Shown: positions 7,470-16,087 of the stretch, piece by piece
Position numbering within the stretch: position 1 is the stretch's first letter
Layout: each line of letters begins with the position of its first letter
Assembly (NCBI GenBank): GCA_937898885.1
Contig: CALDKD010000026.1
Coordinates: 1-32,523, forward strand
Reading direction: 5' to 3'
DNA length: 32,523 nt
Source: an uncultured Bacteroidales bacterium
GTDB lineage: Bacteria; Bacteroidota; Bacteroidia; Bacteroidales; Bacteroidaceae
Program-made: the position numbers and the translations under genes
The notes under the pieces: model-generated
Seen by the model: only the letters and a program-made list of their open reading frames with translations
Told to the model about the DNA's origin: nothing
Databases searched by the model: none

Positions 7470-9325
7470 TATGTTGTGATTCCAGATACAAAGTAGTGGA
7501 AATACCAGTACGTGTCGTGATAACTCTGGTAGTAGTCGTCCAGATCCTCTCCGTTATTGTTTGGATGGTCTTCCACGAAGTCTTGAAACTCATTCCACCT
7601 GCGGACCACCTCATTACTGTACCTAAGCTGGCTTGCCGGGATATCGGTGAGCGCTCCAAAGAGAAGCGCCGCCTCCTGATAAGCGACAGGTATCTCTGAT
7701 ACATTGTTGGAATGCAGGTATTTTACCAGATGATTCCAGAATAGCGCAGGCTGCTTGTGCTGCAGTGCGAACTGAAGGGCTATCCTGTCAAATTCAGGGG
7801 TTGTCCTTTCCTGCAGACGGGTAGTGAAGTGATTGGCAAGGAAAACCTCTATTATCTTATGGTCCATTGCAAGCTCGCTGCCGATGCACATCAGCGGCAG
7901 TACGTCTGCATATTCACCGGCTTTATGCATCTTCTTAGTGTCTTTGGCCAGTTCTTCCTGTCTCTCTGCCCATTTTCTGTAGAACAGCGTGTGCTTGAGC
8001 TGCTTTATGTATGTTGCCGCTCTCTTGCCTTCTCCGCTCACTATGGAGGACATTATCTGATACTTGAGAGTACTGTTGTTCTGTCCGTGGCTTGCAGCCT
8101 CCTCCATACTCCATCTGAAACTGTAGCCGGGAAGTCCGTAGTAGTAATACAACTCCTTGCCGCATTGATGAATGAGAGGCAGTCTCCTGGCGCATTTCTG
8201 CTCTCCCTGTCCGTCACGGAACCGGTATGACTCTCCTTCCCGGCCTGTCTTTGCAAGCGCCAGGTTCCTATACAATACCATAGGGCGTGATGGCCCGGCG
8301 GTATGGTCAGGATTGTGTCTCTCAAAGTCATTCTCCGCATCGAGAACCCCTTGCCAGTCAAGGTTATCTACTGCAGTAGCCATCCTGCATTCAGTGCGGT
8401 ACAACGGGTCATTGAACCAGCAGATGTAGTTGAACACTACCATAATTACAGAAAGAATTCCCTGTATCGCCATGCATTGATAGCCTGAGGTGTCGTGGTT
8501 TCCGTTATTCTCCTGCAATGGCAAGAGTGCGAGAATCATTATGTACAGTGGAATCAGGAAATAGGGCAGACGGCATAATGCCGCATCTGGCAGGCTGGCC
8601 AGATATGGCAGACCGGCTGTGTATGTGCCTGTAACAGTCTCCGTTGTGAATATATTGTACCATATAAGAGGAGTTATGGCTACTGCCGCACAGGACAGGA
8701 CGGCTGTGAAGACGCGTTTGAATGGTGTGGATGTGGCTTTTACTGTCAGAATTGTCATAGCCATAGTGGCTGCCAACGCGTAGAGTCCGAACAACGGGAA
8801 ACCTGCCAGAGTCCATAGGATTATTGCGGTAAGCCGGGATTTGAACGATAATAGTCTCTGAAAGATGTTAATGCCTGAGATGGCGGCAATGCTGCCGGCA
8901 AGTGGCTCAAAGAACCATCCACGGCAATCAATGAGGAAAATCTGATAACCCAGGCCGGTAACCGCCGCCAGTGCCAGTGCTGACGGTATGACGGCAAGAA
9001 ACTCTCTGTTGACTGTCAGTCTGAAAGTCTTGAATGTAAGGTAAGAGAGTATTAATGCGCCTGATATCCACAATGCCGCTCCCAATGCCGGCAGATGCAG
9101 GAACTGAGTCAGGAACGCCGATATATATGTGAGCAAACCGCCTGCGGTGGATATGTTCTCTCTTAGAAATCCGGTAGTATAGAGGAAAAGCGACTTGGTC
9201 TCAAGCCTTATAAGCCAGTTGCCATATCTGAAAGTCAGGATGAGCCATAAAGCCAGGGCCATTATGAGTGTCAGAATTTGAAAGAACCATTCGGATTTGG
9301 TAGGTTTATTTATGTGGCGGGACAT
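7466..9325 (-). CDS. DUF6057 family polytopic membrane protein (copy B)
   Basis: I chose the ATG at 9323-9325, giving 619 residues beginning MSRHINKPTKSEWFF. The frame stays open upstream, but those 44 residues would run into the divergent porP gene and lack family character. About ten hydrophobic segments fill the N-terminal half, followed by a helical soluble half with YYGLPGYSFRW and HTLFYRKWAERQ as in copy A. It is the first gene of the four-gene operon and lies back to back with porP, 79 bp between the two start codons. It is slightly longer than copy A. Function unknown. Confidence 0.75.
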   Translation of the reverse strand: MSRHINKPTKSEWFFQILTLIMALALWLILTFRYGNWLIRLETKSLFLYTTGFLRENISTAGGLLTYISAFLTQFLHLPALGAALWISGALILSYLTFKTFRLTVNREFLAVIPSALALAAVTGLGYQIFLIDCRGWFFEPLAGSIAAISGINIFQRLLSFKSRLTAIILWTLAGFPLFGLYALAATMAMTILTVKATSTPFKRVFTAVLSCAAVAITPLIWYNIFTTETVTGTYTAGLPYLASLPDAALCRLPYFLIPLYIMILALLPLQENNGNHDTSGYQCMAIQGILSVIMVVFNYICWFNDPLYRTECRMATAVDNLDWQGVLDAENDFERHNPDHTAGPSRPMVLYRNLALAKTGREGESYRFRDGQGEQKCARRLPLIHQCGKELYYYYGLPGYSFRWSMEEAASHGQNNSTLKYQIMSSIVSGEGKRAATYIKQLKHTLFYRKWAERQEELAKDTKKMHKAGEYADVLPLMCIGSELAMDHKIIEVFLANHFTTRLQERTTPEFDRIALQFALQHKQPALFWNHLVKYLHSNNVSEIPVAYQEAALLFGALTDIPASQLRYSNEVVRRWNEFQDFVEDHPNNNGEDLDDYYQSYHDTYWYFHYFVSGITTY

Positions 9326-9333
9326 TACTCTTT

Positions 9334-9366
9334 TTCGTTTTCCGAACGCGAAGATACTTATTTTTG
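9334..9366 (+). promoter_or_regulatory. Candidate promoter of the T9SS operon
   Basis: A TATTTTTG box (9359-9366) fits TAnnTTTG. Upstream by 21 nt is TTCG (9334-9337), an imperfect -33 element. The start codon of porP is 38 nt downstream. It lies in the short gap shared with the divergent DUF6057 operon, whose own promoter I could not recognise. Confidence 0.4.
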
Positions 9367-9404
9367 TTATAATAAATAAGGTTTTGTTACGTTTAGGATA
9401 TGTT

Positions 9405-10355
9405 ATGCGACTGAGATTCTCGTGGCTGGCTATGCTTCTGATGCTGGCACTCACCAAAGTGAGCGCCCAGTATGATGTTCATTTCACCCATTACTGGGCG
9501 ATGGACAATTTCTATAATCCCGCCGCGATGAATAAGAACAACCAGTTGAATCTTGTGGCGTCATACAGTATGCAGATGGCGGGCTATGAGCATCGTCCCA
9601 GTACTATGTATGTGGGCGCGAACTCATATATGCCTTGGGGCCAGGGCCGTCAGTCAGCCGGCGCCGGTTTTCTGAATGAGACGATCGGACTGTTCACTCA
9701 CCGCAGGATCTTCGCAAATTATGCATACAAATTGAAAGTTGGTGGAGGATGGATGAATGTCGGCGCACAGGTTGGTCTTCTGAATGAGGAGTTCGACGGC
9801 GGCGGACTGGATGTGATAGATGCCAATGATCCGGCTTTCCCTACATCGGCAGAGAAAGGAACAGGGCTGGACTTAGGTGCCGGTGTCTATTATAATTATA
9901 AGATTTTCTATGCTGGATTGTCGGCGCAGCATATTACATCGCCGGTAATAACATACGGCAAAGGTGGTGGTAAAGGAGCGGAATTGAGAGTGTTGCCTGC
10001 TTTTTATTTCCAGAGCGGATGCAATATCCAGTTGAGAAATCCGTTATTATCCATACAGCCAACTGTCCAGGCTGCTACTGATTTGGGCACATTGCGTGTT
10101 GATATCACACTAAGAGGCACATACCAGTATCAGTCCAACAGTTACTACGCTGGTATATCATACTCTCCCGGAACATCGGTGACCATTTTGCTTGGCGGCC
10201 GTGTAAAAAAGGTTTTGGTAGGATATGCGTACGAGCTGTTTACGAACGGCATAGGCTGGCAGACGGGAAGTCACGATCTGGTTGTGGGATATCAGATGGA
10301 TGTGGACTTCTTTAAAAAAGGTAAGAATGTACATAAAAGCGTAAGATATTTATGA
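9405..10355 (+). CDS. porP: PorP/SprF family type IX secretion outer-membrane protein
   Basis: The ATG at 9405 gives 316 residues with a signal peptide ending VSAQ. An in-frame longer reading is open but overlaps the divergent gene. The mature protein begins YDVHFTHYWAMDNFYNPAAM, the PorP/SprF hallmark (QY..hFsqy..n....NPA). Alternating beta-barrel segments with glycines and aromatics follow to the end (LVVGYQMDVDFFK). In the family it is an outer-membrane partner of the GldK/GldN ring and helps attach or export T9SS cargo. It is the first gene of porP-gldKLMN, and its TGA overlaps the gldK ATG by 4 nt, the same order as the P. gingivalis porPKLMN locus. Confidence 0.9.
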   Translation: MRLRFSWLAMLLMLALTKVSAQYDVHFTHYWAMDNFYNPAAMNKNNQLNLVASYSMQMAGYEHRPSTMYVGANSYMPWGQGRQSAGAGFLNETIGLFTHRRIFANYAYKLKVGGGWMNVGAQVGLLNEEFDGGGLDVIDANDPAFPTSAEKGTGLDLGAGVYYNYKIFYAGLSAQHITSPVITYGKGGGKGAELRVLPAFYFQSGCNIQLRNPLLSIQPTVQAATDLGTLRVDITLRGTYQYQSNSYYAGISYSPGTSVTILLGGRVKKVLVGYAYELFTNGIGWQTGSHDLVVGYQMDVDFFKKGKNVHKSVRYL

Positions 10356-11809
10356 TTAGAGAGAAAAGAAGACGGAGCGGACTTATCGCGGCGGCGGTGG
10401 TTTTTTCTGTATTGGCTCTGGCATCCTGTATGGGCAGCAAGCAGGCGTCTGTGATTGGCGGTGAGGTTACCGGTGCCGGCGGTCAGTCTGTCCGCGAGCC
10501 CGCGCCTTTCGGAATGGTTCTTGTGAAAAGGGGCTCACTGAAGGTTGGCGATGAGGAGACTGACAGCCTGTGGGGCTCTTCGGTACCAGTCAGAGATATA
10601 TCAGTAGAGTCATTCTGGATGGACGAGAAGGAGATATCCAATGCCAAGTATCGTCAGTTTGTATATTGGGTACGTGATTCCATTATCCGCACCCGTCTGG
10701 CAGATCCGGAGTATGGCGGCGATGAGTCTTATATGATAACAGAGGATAAATACGGCGAGCCTGTGACACCTCATCTTAACTGGGCGAAGCCAATTCCATG
10801 GAAGAAACCGAATGAGGATGAGGCCCGTGCCATAGAGAGTGTCTATATCCGTCATCCCTTCACCGGCGAGAAAATGCTTGATGCCAGCCAGATGAACTAC
10901 AGATATGAGGTTTTTGACTATACTCAGGCGTCTTTGCGCCGCAACAGACTGAATCCGGAGGACAGAGTCCGCAATACAGATATCGTCATAGATCCTGACG
11001 AGGAGGTGATGATATCCAAGGATACCGCCTATATTGACGATGACGGACGTATCATCCGCAGGACAGAGAACCGCAGGCTTACCAGTATGTACGATTTCGT
11101 CAATACCTATATCGTGAACATCTATCCTGATACTACCTGCTGGATAAACGATTTCCCGAACTCGAACAATGAGACCTATATGCGTCTCTATTTCAGTCAT
11201 CCGAATTATGATGATTACCCTGTGGTTGGTGTCAGCTGGGAGCAGGCAAATGCATTCTGCGCATGGCGTACTGATTTCCTGCTTGCCGGACTAGGCGGTC
11301 AGGCCAAATACATCCAGCGTTACCGTCTGCCTACAGAGGCTGAGTGGGAGTTTGCCGCACGTGGCCAGGAGGGCAATAAGTTTCCCTGGAAGTTCAGCGA
11401 CTCAAAGGACAGCAACGGATGTTTCTATGCCAATTTCAAGCCTGAGCGCGGCAATTACACCAAGGATGGCAGTCTGATTACCACAAAGGTGGGATCATAC
11501 AAGCCAAATTCAAACGGCCTCTACGACCTTGCCGGCAATGTCGCGGAATGGACATCAACCCTCTATACCGAGGCTGGAATCCTTCAGATGAACGATATGA
11601 ATCCGGAGTTGTCTTACAATGCGGCAAAGGAGGATCCTTATTATATGAAGAGGAAAGCCGTGCGTGGCGGTTCCTGGAAAGATGCCGAGAAGTTCATTGA
11701 GTCATCCTGGAGAACTTACGAGTATCAGAACGAGCAGCGCTCCTATATTGGTTTCCGCTGTGTGCGTACGCAGGTAAGCTCTGGTGATGTTGTCGGTAAG
11801 AAACGTTGA
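10352..11809 (+). CDS. gldK: Type IX secretion / gliding lipoprotein GldK (PorK)
   Basis: This 485-residue protein has a basic start and a lipobox LASC (lipidated Cys near residue 26). The rest has the formylglycine-generating-enzyme (sulfatase-modifying factor) fold: SFWMDEKEISNAKYRQFV, YRLPTEAEWEFAARG, YDLAGNVAEWTS, VRGGSWKD and YIGFRCVR. GldK/PorK uses this fold structurally and forms with GldN the periplasmic ring under the outer membrane. A charged insertion (about residues 120-270), including IDPDEEVMISKDTAYIDDDGR, splits the FGE core, as in other GldK proteins. It is translationally coupled to porP and is followed after 36 nt by gldL. Confidence 0.92.
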   Translation: MIREKRRRSGLIAAAVVFSVLALASCMGSKQASVIGGEVTGAGGQSVREPAPFGMVLVKRGSLKVGDEETDSLWGSSVPVRDISVESFWMDEKEISNAKYRQFVYWVRDSIIRTRLADPEYGGDESYMITEDKYGEPVTPHLNWAKPIPWKKPNEDEARAIESVYIRHPFTGEKMLDASQMNYRYEVFDYTQASLRRNRLNPEDRVRNTDIVIDPDEEVMISKDTAYIDDDGRIIRRTENRRLTSMYDFVNTYIVNIYPDTTCWINDFPNSNNETYMRLYFSHPNYDDYPVVGVSWEQANAFCAWRTDFLLAGLGGQAKYIQRYRLPTEAEWEFAARGQEGNKFPWKFSDSKDSNGCFYANFKPERGNYTKDGSLITTKVGSYKPNSNGLYDLAGNVAEWTSTLYTEAGILQMNDMNPELSYNAAKEDPYYMKRKAVRGGSWKDAEKFIESSWRTYEYQNEQRSYIGFRCVRTQVSSGDVVGKKR

Positions 11810-11845
11810 TTGATATTTCGGAATCTAAATTGAATATTATTTGAT

Positions 11846-12607
11846 ATGGAGAATATAGAGGAGAAAAAGAGTATCCTGAAGAGATTTCAGGACTATCTCG
11901 ATACAGAGAAAGGACGTGTCCTGCTTAACTATCTGTACAGTTGGGGAGCAGCTGTGGTCATCTTGGGCGCCTTGTTCAAACTTACTCATATAGCTGGCGC
12001 GAACCTGATGCTTTTCATCGGTATGGGAACCGAGGTGCTTGTGTTTTTCATCTCAGGTTTTGAGAAGCCGTTCATTCCTTCCCAGCCAGGTGAGGAATCA
12101 GAGGCCGACGATGATGTTGTGGTAAACGGCGGCAATCTGCCTCACGGCAATATCTATATAAATGGCTCATTCGGATCCGGCAACCCTGCACCTGCAGGGA
12201 ATCAGCAGCCTTTGATGGGCGATGTTGCCTCTCAGGCGTCACAACCTCAGACGGTTCCTGTGATAACCGGTGGCGGTCAGCTGAACGTTGATGGCATTGA
12301 GGATGTCACACAGAATTACATTGACCAGGTACGCGAGCTCACCGAGAAACTTCTGAAAGTATCGGAGCAGTCTGAGCTTCTGCAGCGCAGCACTGACGAG
12401 ATTGATACCCTTGGACGGAATCTGGTAAGTCTGAACACATTCTATGAGATGCATCTCAGGTCAGTAAGCTCTCAGATGGACAACATCGACAAGGTTAAGG
12501 AGCAGACAGCCGAGATGGTAAGGCAGATTGAGGAGCTGAATAAGGTCTATGCCCGTATGGTAGAGGCTTTGAAGGTTAACTCAGGTATAGGTTCAAGCGA
12601 TAAGTGA
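11846..12607 (+). CDS. gldL: Type IX secretion motor protein GldL (PorL)
   Basis: This 253-residue protein has two adjacent transmembrane helices in residues 26-71. The second, GMGTEVLVFFISGF, carries Glu63. It probably corresponds to the conserved membrane glutamate of GldL (Glu49 in Flavobacterium), implicated in proton-driven rotation around GldM. The cytoplasmic part has a glycine/proline/glutamine-rich linker (about 97-145) and a C-terminal coiled coil (about 155-245). The stop codon is separated from the gldM ATG by a single base, so stoichiometric co-expression of the inner-membrane motor is expected. Confidence 0.93.
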   Translation: MENIEEKKSILKRFQDYLDTEKGRVLLNYLYSWGAAVVILGALFKLTHIAGANLMLFIGMGTEVLVFFISGFEKPFIPSQPGEESEADDDVVVNGGNLPHGNIYINGSFGSGNPAPAGNQQPLMGDVASQASQPQTVPVITGGGQLNVDGIEDVTQNYIDQVRELTEKLLKVSEQSELLQRSTDEIDTLGRNLVSLNTFYEMHLRSVSSQMDNIDKVKEQTAEMVRQIEELNKVYARMVEALKVNSGIGSSDK

Positions 12608-12608
12608 G

Positions 12609-14186
12609 ATGAGGAGAAAGATTATTGAGAGACCGCCATCGGCGCGTCAGAAGATGATAAACCTGATGTATATCGTTCTTCTGGCGATGCTGGCGATGAA
12701 TATCTCATCGGATGTGCTGAACGGATTCTCGCTTGTTGAGGAGAGTCTCTCGCGAAGCACATCGAACGCCACCATTCAGAATGAGGCGTTATACCGTGAT
12801 TTTGCCGCATCAGACTCGGCGAACCACGAGAAGGTAGGTGTATGGTATCAGAAGGCATTATATGTGAGGCAAATGTCAGACTCTCTCTACAATTTCGCAG
12901 ATGAGCTGAAACTGCTGATAGCACAGGAGGCGGATGGCCGTAACGCTGACATCAACAATATTAATAATAAGGAGGATCTTGAGGCCGCCACTCAGGTGAT
13001 GCTCTCACCGTCAAAAGGGCGTGGTCAGGAACTCTACGATGCCATCAACAACTATCGTGAGCAGATTCTGACAATGGTCACAGACGAGACTCAGCGCGAG
13101 ATTATCAGCAATAACTTCAGCACTGAGGTTCCCCAGAAGGCTGGCGCCCTGGGCAAGAACTGGCAGCAATACAATTACGAGAATACACCGGTAGTGGCAG
13201 CCATCACCCTTCTGTCCAAACTCCAGAACGATGTGAGGTATGCCGAGGGTGAGGTGCTTCATACACTTGTGAACAACATCGACGTAGGTGATATGCGCGT
13301 GAACAAGCTTGACGCATACGTCATACCTACATCGCAGAATGTGGTTCAGGGAAATCCTTTCTCGGCCCGCATCATTATGGCTGCGGTTGACTCAACCGCA
13401 GAGCCTGCCATCTTCATTGACGGCAAACAGATTGAGCTTGAGAACGGATGGTACCAGATACCTACACCGCGCACCGGTGATTTCACACTCAGCGGTTATA
13501 TGGAGCTGAGTTCAGGAAACGGAGTGCTGAGACGCGATTTCTCGCAGAACTATTCGGTTGTCTCACCGTTGGCTACTGTGTCCGCTACAATGATGAATGT
13601 ACTCTATGCCGGATACGACAACCCGATAAGCATTTCCGTTCCAGGTGTGCCGAGCAATATGATATCGGCTACAATAAAGAATGGTAATGGTACACTGAAG
13701 GCATCAGGCAATGGTTTCATTGCAAAGCCATCGAGAGTGGGCGAGGACGTTGTCATTGCGGTATCCGCCAATCAGGATGGCCGTCATCAGAGTATGGGAG
13801 AGTACAAGTTCCGTGTACGTCAGCTCCCAGACCCGACACCTTTTATAGAATATACCGATGAGAATGGCAACGTGCAGCGTTACCGTGGAGGTGGTGTTCC
13901 TCTGCCAAAGAGAAGCCTGATGGCTGCCGATGGCATTGTGGCCGCCATTGATGACGGTCTGCTGAACATCGGATTCCGTGTGCTTGGATTCGAGACCACT
14001 TTCTTTGACAATATGGGAAATGCCGTGTCTGAGCTGTCGGATGGTACAAGATTCTCCGAGAGGCAGAAAACCAATTTCCAGAGGCTTACCCGTGGCAAGC
14101 GCTTCTACATACAGCGCGTGCGCGCCATTGGTCCGGATGGCATTGAGCGTCAGCTCACCACATCACTTGAGGTTATACTTAATTGA
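12609..14186 (+). CDS. gldM: Type IX secretion protein GldM (PorM)
   Basis: This 525-residue protein starts with a short basic cytoplasmic tail (RRKIIERPPSARQK) and one transmembrane helix (MYIVLLAMLAMNISSDVLNGF region). A long periplasmic part of helical and beta domains follows. That is the GldM plan, in which the helix sits inside the GldL ring and the periplasmic dimer reaches the GldK/N ring. SDVLNGFSLVEESL after the helix and the C-terminal FRVLGFETTFFDNMGN and RFYIQRVRAIGPDG are family-like. The length is usual (about 515-525). gldN follows 8 nt downstream. Confidence 0.93.
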   Translation: MRRKIIERPPSARQKMINLMYIVLLAMLAMNISSDVLNGFSLVEESLSRSTSNATIQNEALYRDFAASDSANHEKVGVWYQKALYVRQMSDSLYNFADELKLLIAQEADGRNADINNINNKEDLEAATQVMLSPSKGRGQELYDAINNYREQILTMVTDETQREIISNNFSTEVPQKAGALGKNWQQYNYENTPVVAAITLLSKLQNDVRYAEGEVLHTLVNNIDVGDMRVNKLDAYVIPTSQNVVQGNPFSARIIMAAVDSTAEPAIFIDGKQIELENGWYQIPTPRTGDFTLSGYMELSSGNGVLRRDFSQNYSVVSPLATVSATMMNVLYAGYDNPISISVPGVPSNMISATIKNGNGTLKASGNGFIAKPSRVGEDVVIAVSANQDGRHQSMGEYKFRVRQLPDPTPFIEYTDENGNVQRYRGGGVPLPKRSLMAADGIVAAIDDGLLNIGFRVLGFETTFFDNMGNAVSELSDGTRFSERQKTNFQRLTRGKRFYIQRVRAIGPDGIERQLTTSLEVILN

Positions 14187-14194
14187 CAGATATT

Positions 14195-15268
14195 ATGAGA
14201 AGGACTATTATATTCACCCTTATGATTGCGGCGCTTCCCCTATGTATGAGCGCACAGCCACAGCGTCGTCTGCAGGAGAAGGCAGCGGCAGACAAGAATT
14301 CCACGGGAGTGACTCTTACCACAAGAGCGAAGACACAATACACGGCACAGACTACAACCCCGACGGAGATTAGCTGGAAACGTGATATCTACCGTGAGCT
14401 TGACCTCAAGAAGGAGGCGAATGCCGCGCTATATTATCCGGAGGAGCCGTTAGGAGACCGCGTGAACTTCTTCACGCTTGTATTCAACCTGATACTCGAG
14501 GGTAAGATAAACGCATATGAGTATCGTCTTGACGGCAACGAGCTGTTTACGGAAGAGAACAAGTTTGATATTGAGAATCTGCTTGACAAATTCTACATTT
14601 ACTATCAGAAAAAGGATGGCAAGTACATTGTGGAGCCTGCAGACATACCCAGCGCTGAGGTGCTCAAGTACTATATCAAGGAGAGTAATTTCCTGGATCA
14701 GCGCGCATCGAACTATCAGACGCGTGTAACCGCGATCTGCCCGGTGCGGATGCGTCAGGATATAGGCGATGCCACCACATCATATCCGATGTTCTGGCTG
14801 GATTACGATGAGATAAGTCCCTATCTGGCCCAGACACAGGTGATGACCAGCAGTTTCAACAACACCACCAATATGTCTCTTGATGACTATTTCGTGATGC
14901 GCAGATATGATGGCGACATCTACAAGACCTCCAATCTGAGGAATCAGCCGTTGGCGGAGTATTGTGAGAATGATACTATCCTTAAGGCTGAGCAGCAGCG
15001 CATAGAGCGTCAGCTGGTTGACTTTGAGTCAGGATTGTGGGCATCATCATCCGTAAAGGAAGATGAAGAGGATGAGGCTGAGAATGCGAAGGCTGGGAAA
15101 AAGAGTACTGACAAGAAGGAGAAACCCGGACTGGCAAGGGAAAAGTCATCACAGCCTAAGGAGAAGACTGAGAGCAGCAAGCCCGAGAGACAGAAAACCG
15201 TACGTGAGAAACCGCAGAAAGCTCCAAAGAGCTCGTCAAGCGAGAGAGTGTCAGTACATCGCCGGTAA
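14195..15268 (+). CDS. gldN: Type IX secretion protein GldN (PorN) with charged C-terminal tail
   Basis: I chose the ATG at 14195 (357 residues); a TTG four codons upstream overlaps the gldM stop and is less likely. The signal peptide MRRTIIFTLMIAALPLCMSA ends before QPQRR. The core includes the family features WKRDIYRELDLKKEANAALYY, NFFTLVFNLILEGKINAYEY, ICPVRMRQDIG and PMFWLDYDEI. With GldK it forms the periplasmic ring. Residues from about 287 to the end are almost entirely Lys, Glu, Ser, Arg and Pro, predicted disordered, and begin with an acidic run (KEDEEDEAE) before turning basic. It is the last gene of the porP-gldKLMN operon. Confidence 0.9.
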   Translation: MRRTIIFTLMIAALPLCMSAQPQRRLQEKAAADKNSTGVTLTTRAKTQYTAQTTTPTEISWKRDIYRELDLKKEANAALYYPEEPLGDRVNFFTLVFNLILEGKINAYEYRLDGNELFTEENKFDIENLLDKFYIYYQKKDGKYIVEPADIPSAEVLKYYIKESNFLDQRASNYQTRVTAICPVRMRQDIGDATTSYPMFWLDYDEISPYLAQTQVMTSSFNNTTNMSLDDYFVMRRYDGDIYKTSNLRNQPLAEYCENDTILKAEQQRIERQLVDFESGLWASSSVKEDEEDEAENAKAGKKSTDKKEKPGLAREKSSQPKEKTESSKPERQKTVREKPQKAPKSSSSERVSVHRR

Positions 15269-15295
15269 CCGTTTATGATAATAAGTGTTTATTTT

Positions 15296-15327
15296 TTTGC
15301 TAATAAGATTCTGTTGCATTAACTTTG
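15296..15327 (+). promoter_or_regulatory. Near-consensus Bacteroidetes promoter of the beta-barrel gene
   Basis: TTTG at 15296-15299, a 20-nt spacer and TAACTTTG at 15320-15327 match the -33/-7 consensus. The start codon lies at 15352, leaving a leader of about 18-20 nt. This separates the barrel gene from the T9SS operon. Confidence 0.7.
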
Positions 15328-15351
15328 CCGGCAAACTAAACTTTTATCAAT

Positions 15352-16002
15352 ATGAAAAAATTATCTGTTATTGTTTTGTGCGTAGCCGCAATGATGAGCT
15401 CAATTCCGGCATCTGCTGAGTTGAACTGGGGTCTGCGTGCGGGTGTAAACTTCGTGAACAACGACATCAAGGCTATCAGCACGGAAAATGTTACGGACAA
15501 GGATAACTATACGGGCTTTTTCGCCGGTCCTATGGTGAATATCGGTCTTCCGATTGGATTTTCCATAGATGCCGCCGCATTGTACTCACAGAAAGGTATG
15601 ACATTGGCAACTGGAGATACATTCAAGGAGCAGTCCATCGCGGTTCCGGTAATGTTGAGATATGAGTTGGGTCTTGGCAAGATGTTTGGCATATTCGCAC
15701 AGGCAGGTCCTCAGGCCAATTTCCATATTGGTGATCTTCAGAAGTCTGTGAAATTGAAGGCTGCAGAGACTATCAGCGGACTGACCGGACTGGCACCGGA
15801 TCAGGAGTTCAAACTGGAGAAGGCTGTATGGAGCATCAATCTGGGTGCCGGCGTGTCTCTTATGCAGCATTTGCAGCTGGCTTTGAATTACAACATCCCG
15901 TTTACGGCAGATGGCAATTACTCTATTAAGGGAGTTTCCAATCAGGTGTCAAGCAATTTCAAGTCAAGCACCCTGCAGCTTATGCTTACATACGTATTCT
16001 AA
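15352..16002 (+). CDS. Outer-membrane beta-barrel protein (PorT-like, PF13568-type)
   Basis: This 216-residue protein has a clear signal peptide (MKKLSVIVLCVAAMMSS..., cleavage after ASA). About eight amphipathic beta strands follow, starting LNWGLRAGVNF, with FFAGPMVNIGLP, PVMLRYELGLG, INLGAGVSLMQ and the terminal aromatic TLQLMLTYVF expected for barrel assembly by BAM. This fits the outer-membrane beta-barrel family often annotated PorT-like. There is no specific evidence that it is the T9SS protein PorT itself. It has its own promoter and a terminator directly after it, so it is monocistronic. Confidence 0.8.
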   Translation: MKKLSVIVLCVAAMMSSIPASAELNWGLRAGVNFVNNDIKAISTENVTDKDNYTGFFAGPMVNIGLPIGFSIDAAALYSQKGMTLATGDTFKEQSIAVPVMLRYELGLGKMFGIFAQAGPQANFHIGDLQKSVKLKAAETISGLTGLAPDQEFKLEKAVWSINLGAGVSLMQHLQLALNYNIPFTADGNYSIKGVSNQVSSNFKSSTLQLMLTYVF

Positions 16003-16023
16003 TCGGAGACGGTTGTGATATGA

Positions 16024-16052
16024 GGGCCTGCATTTGCGGGCCTTCTTTTTTT
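16024..16052 (+). terminator. Intrinsic terminator after the beta-barrel gene
   Basis: GGCCTGC, loop ATTT, GCGGGCC (one G-T wobble) is followed by a run of T (16046-16052). It ends the beta-barrel transcript. The T-run also supplies the TTTG of the priA promoter. Confidence 0.8.
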
Positions 16053-16080
16053 GTCGCTGCTCAAAATTGTGCTATTTTCG
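16050..16080 (+). promoter_or_regulatory. Candidate priA promoter giving a leaderless transcript
   Basis: TTTG (16050-16053), a 19-nt spacer and TATTTTCG (16073-16080) resemble the consensus with one mismatch. The priA ATG starts at 16088, about where transcription would begin, so the mRNA may have almost no leader. Confidence 0.45.
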
Positions 16081-16087
16081 CAGACGT

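Noticed and set aside
9326..9457. N-terminal extension of DUF6057 copy B
   Set aside because: The frame is open but would overlap the porP start and signal peptide; the downstream ATG at 9323-9325 fits the family better.
10610..11200. Minus-strand open frame of 196 codons
   Set aside because: It is antisense to gldK, whose FGE-like domain is clear; there is no promoter or start context.
15352..16002. Assignment of the beta-barrel gene as the T9SS component PorT
   Set aside because: It shares only the general barrel family. Separate promoter and terminator and lack of specific motifs leave the T9SS link unsupported.
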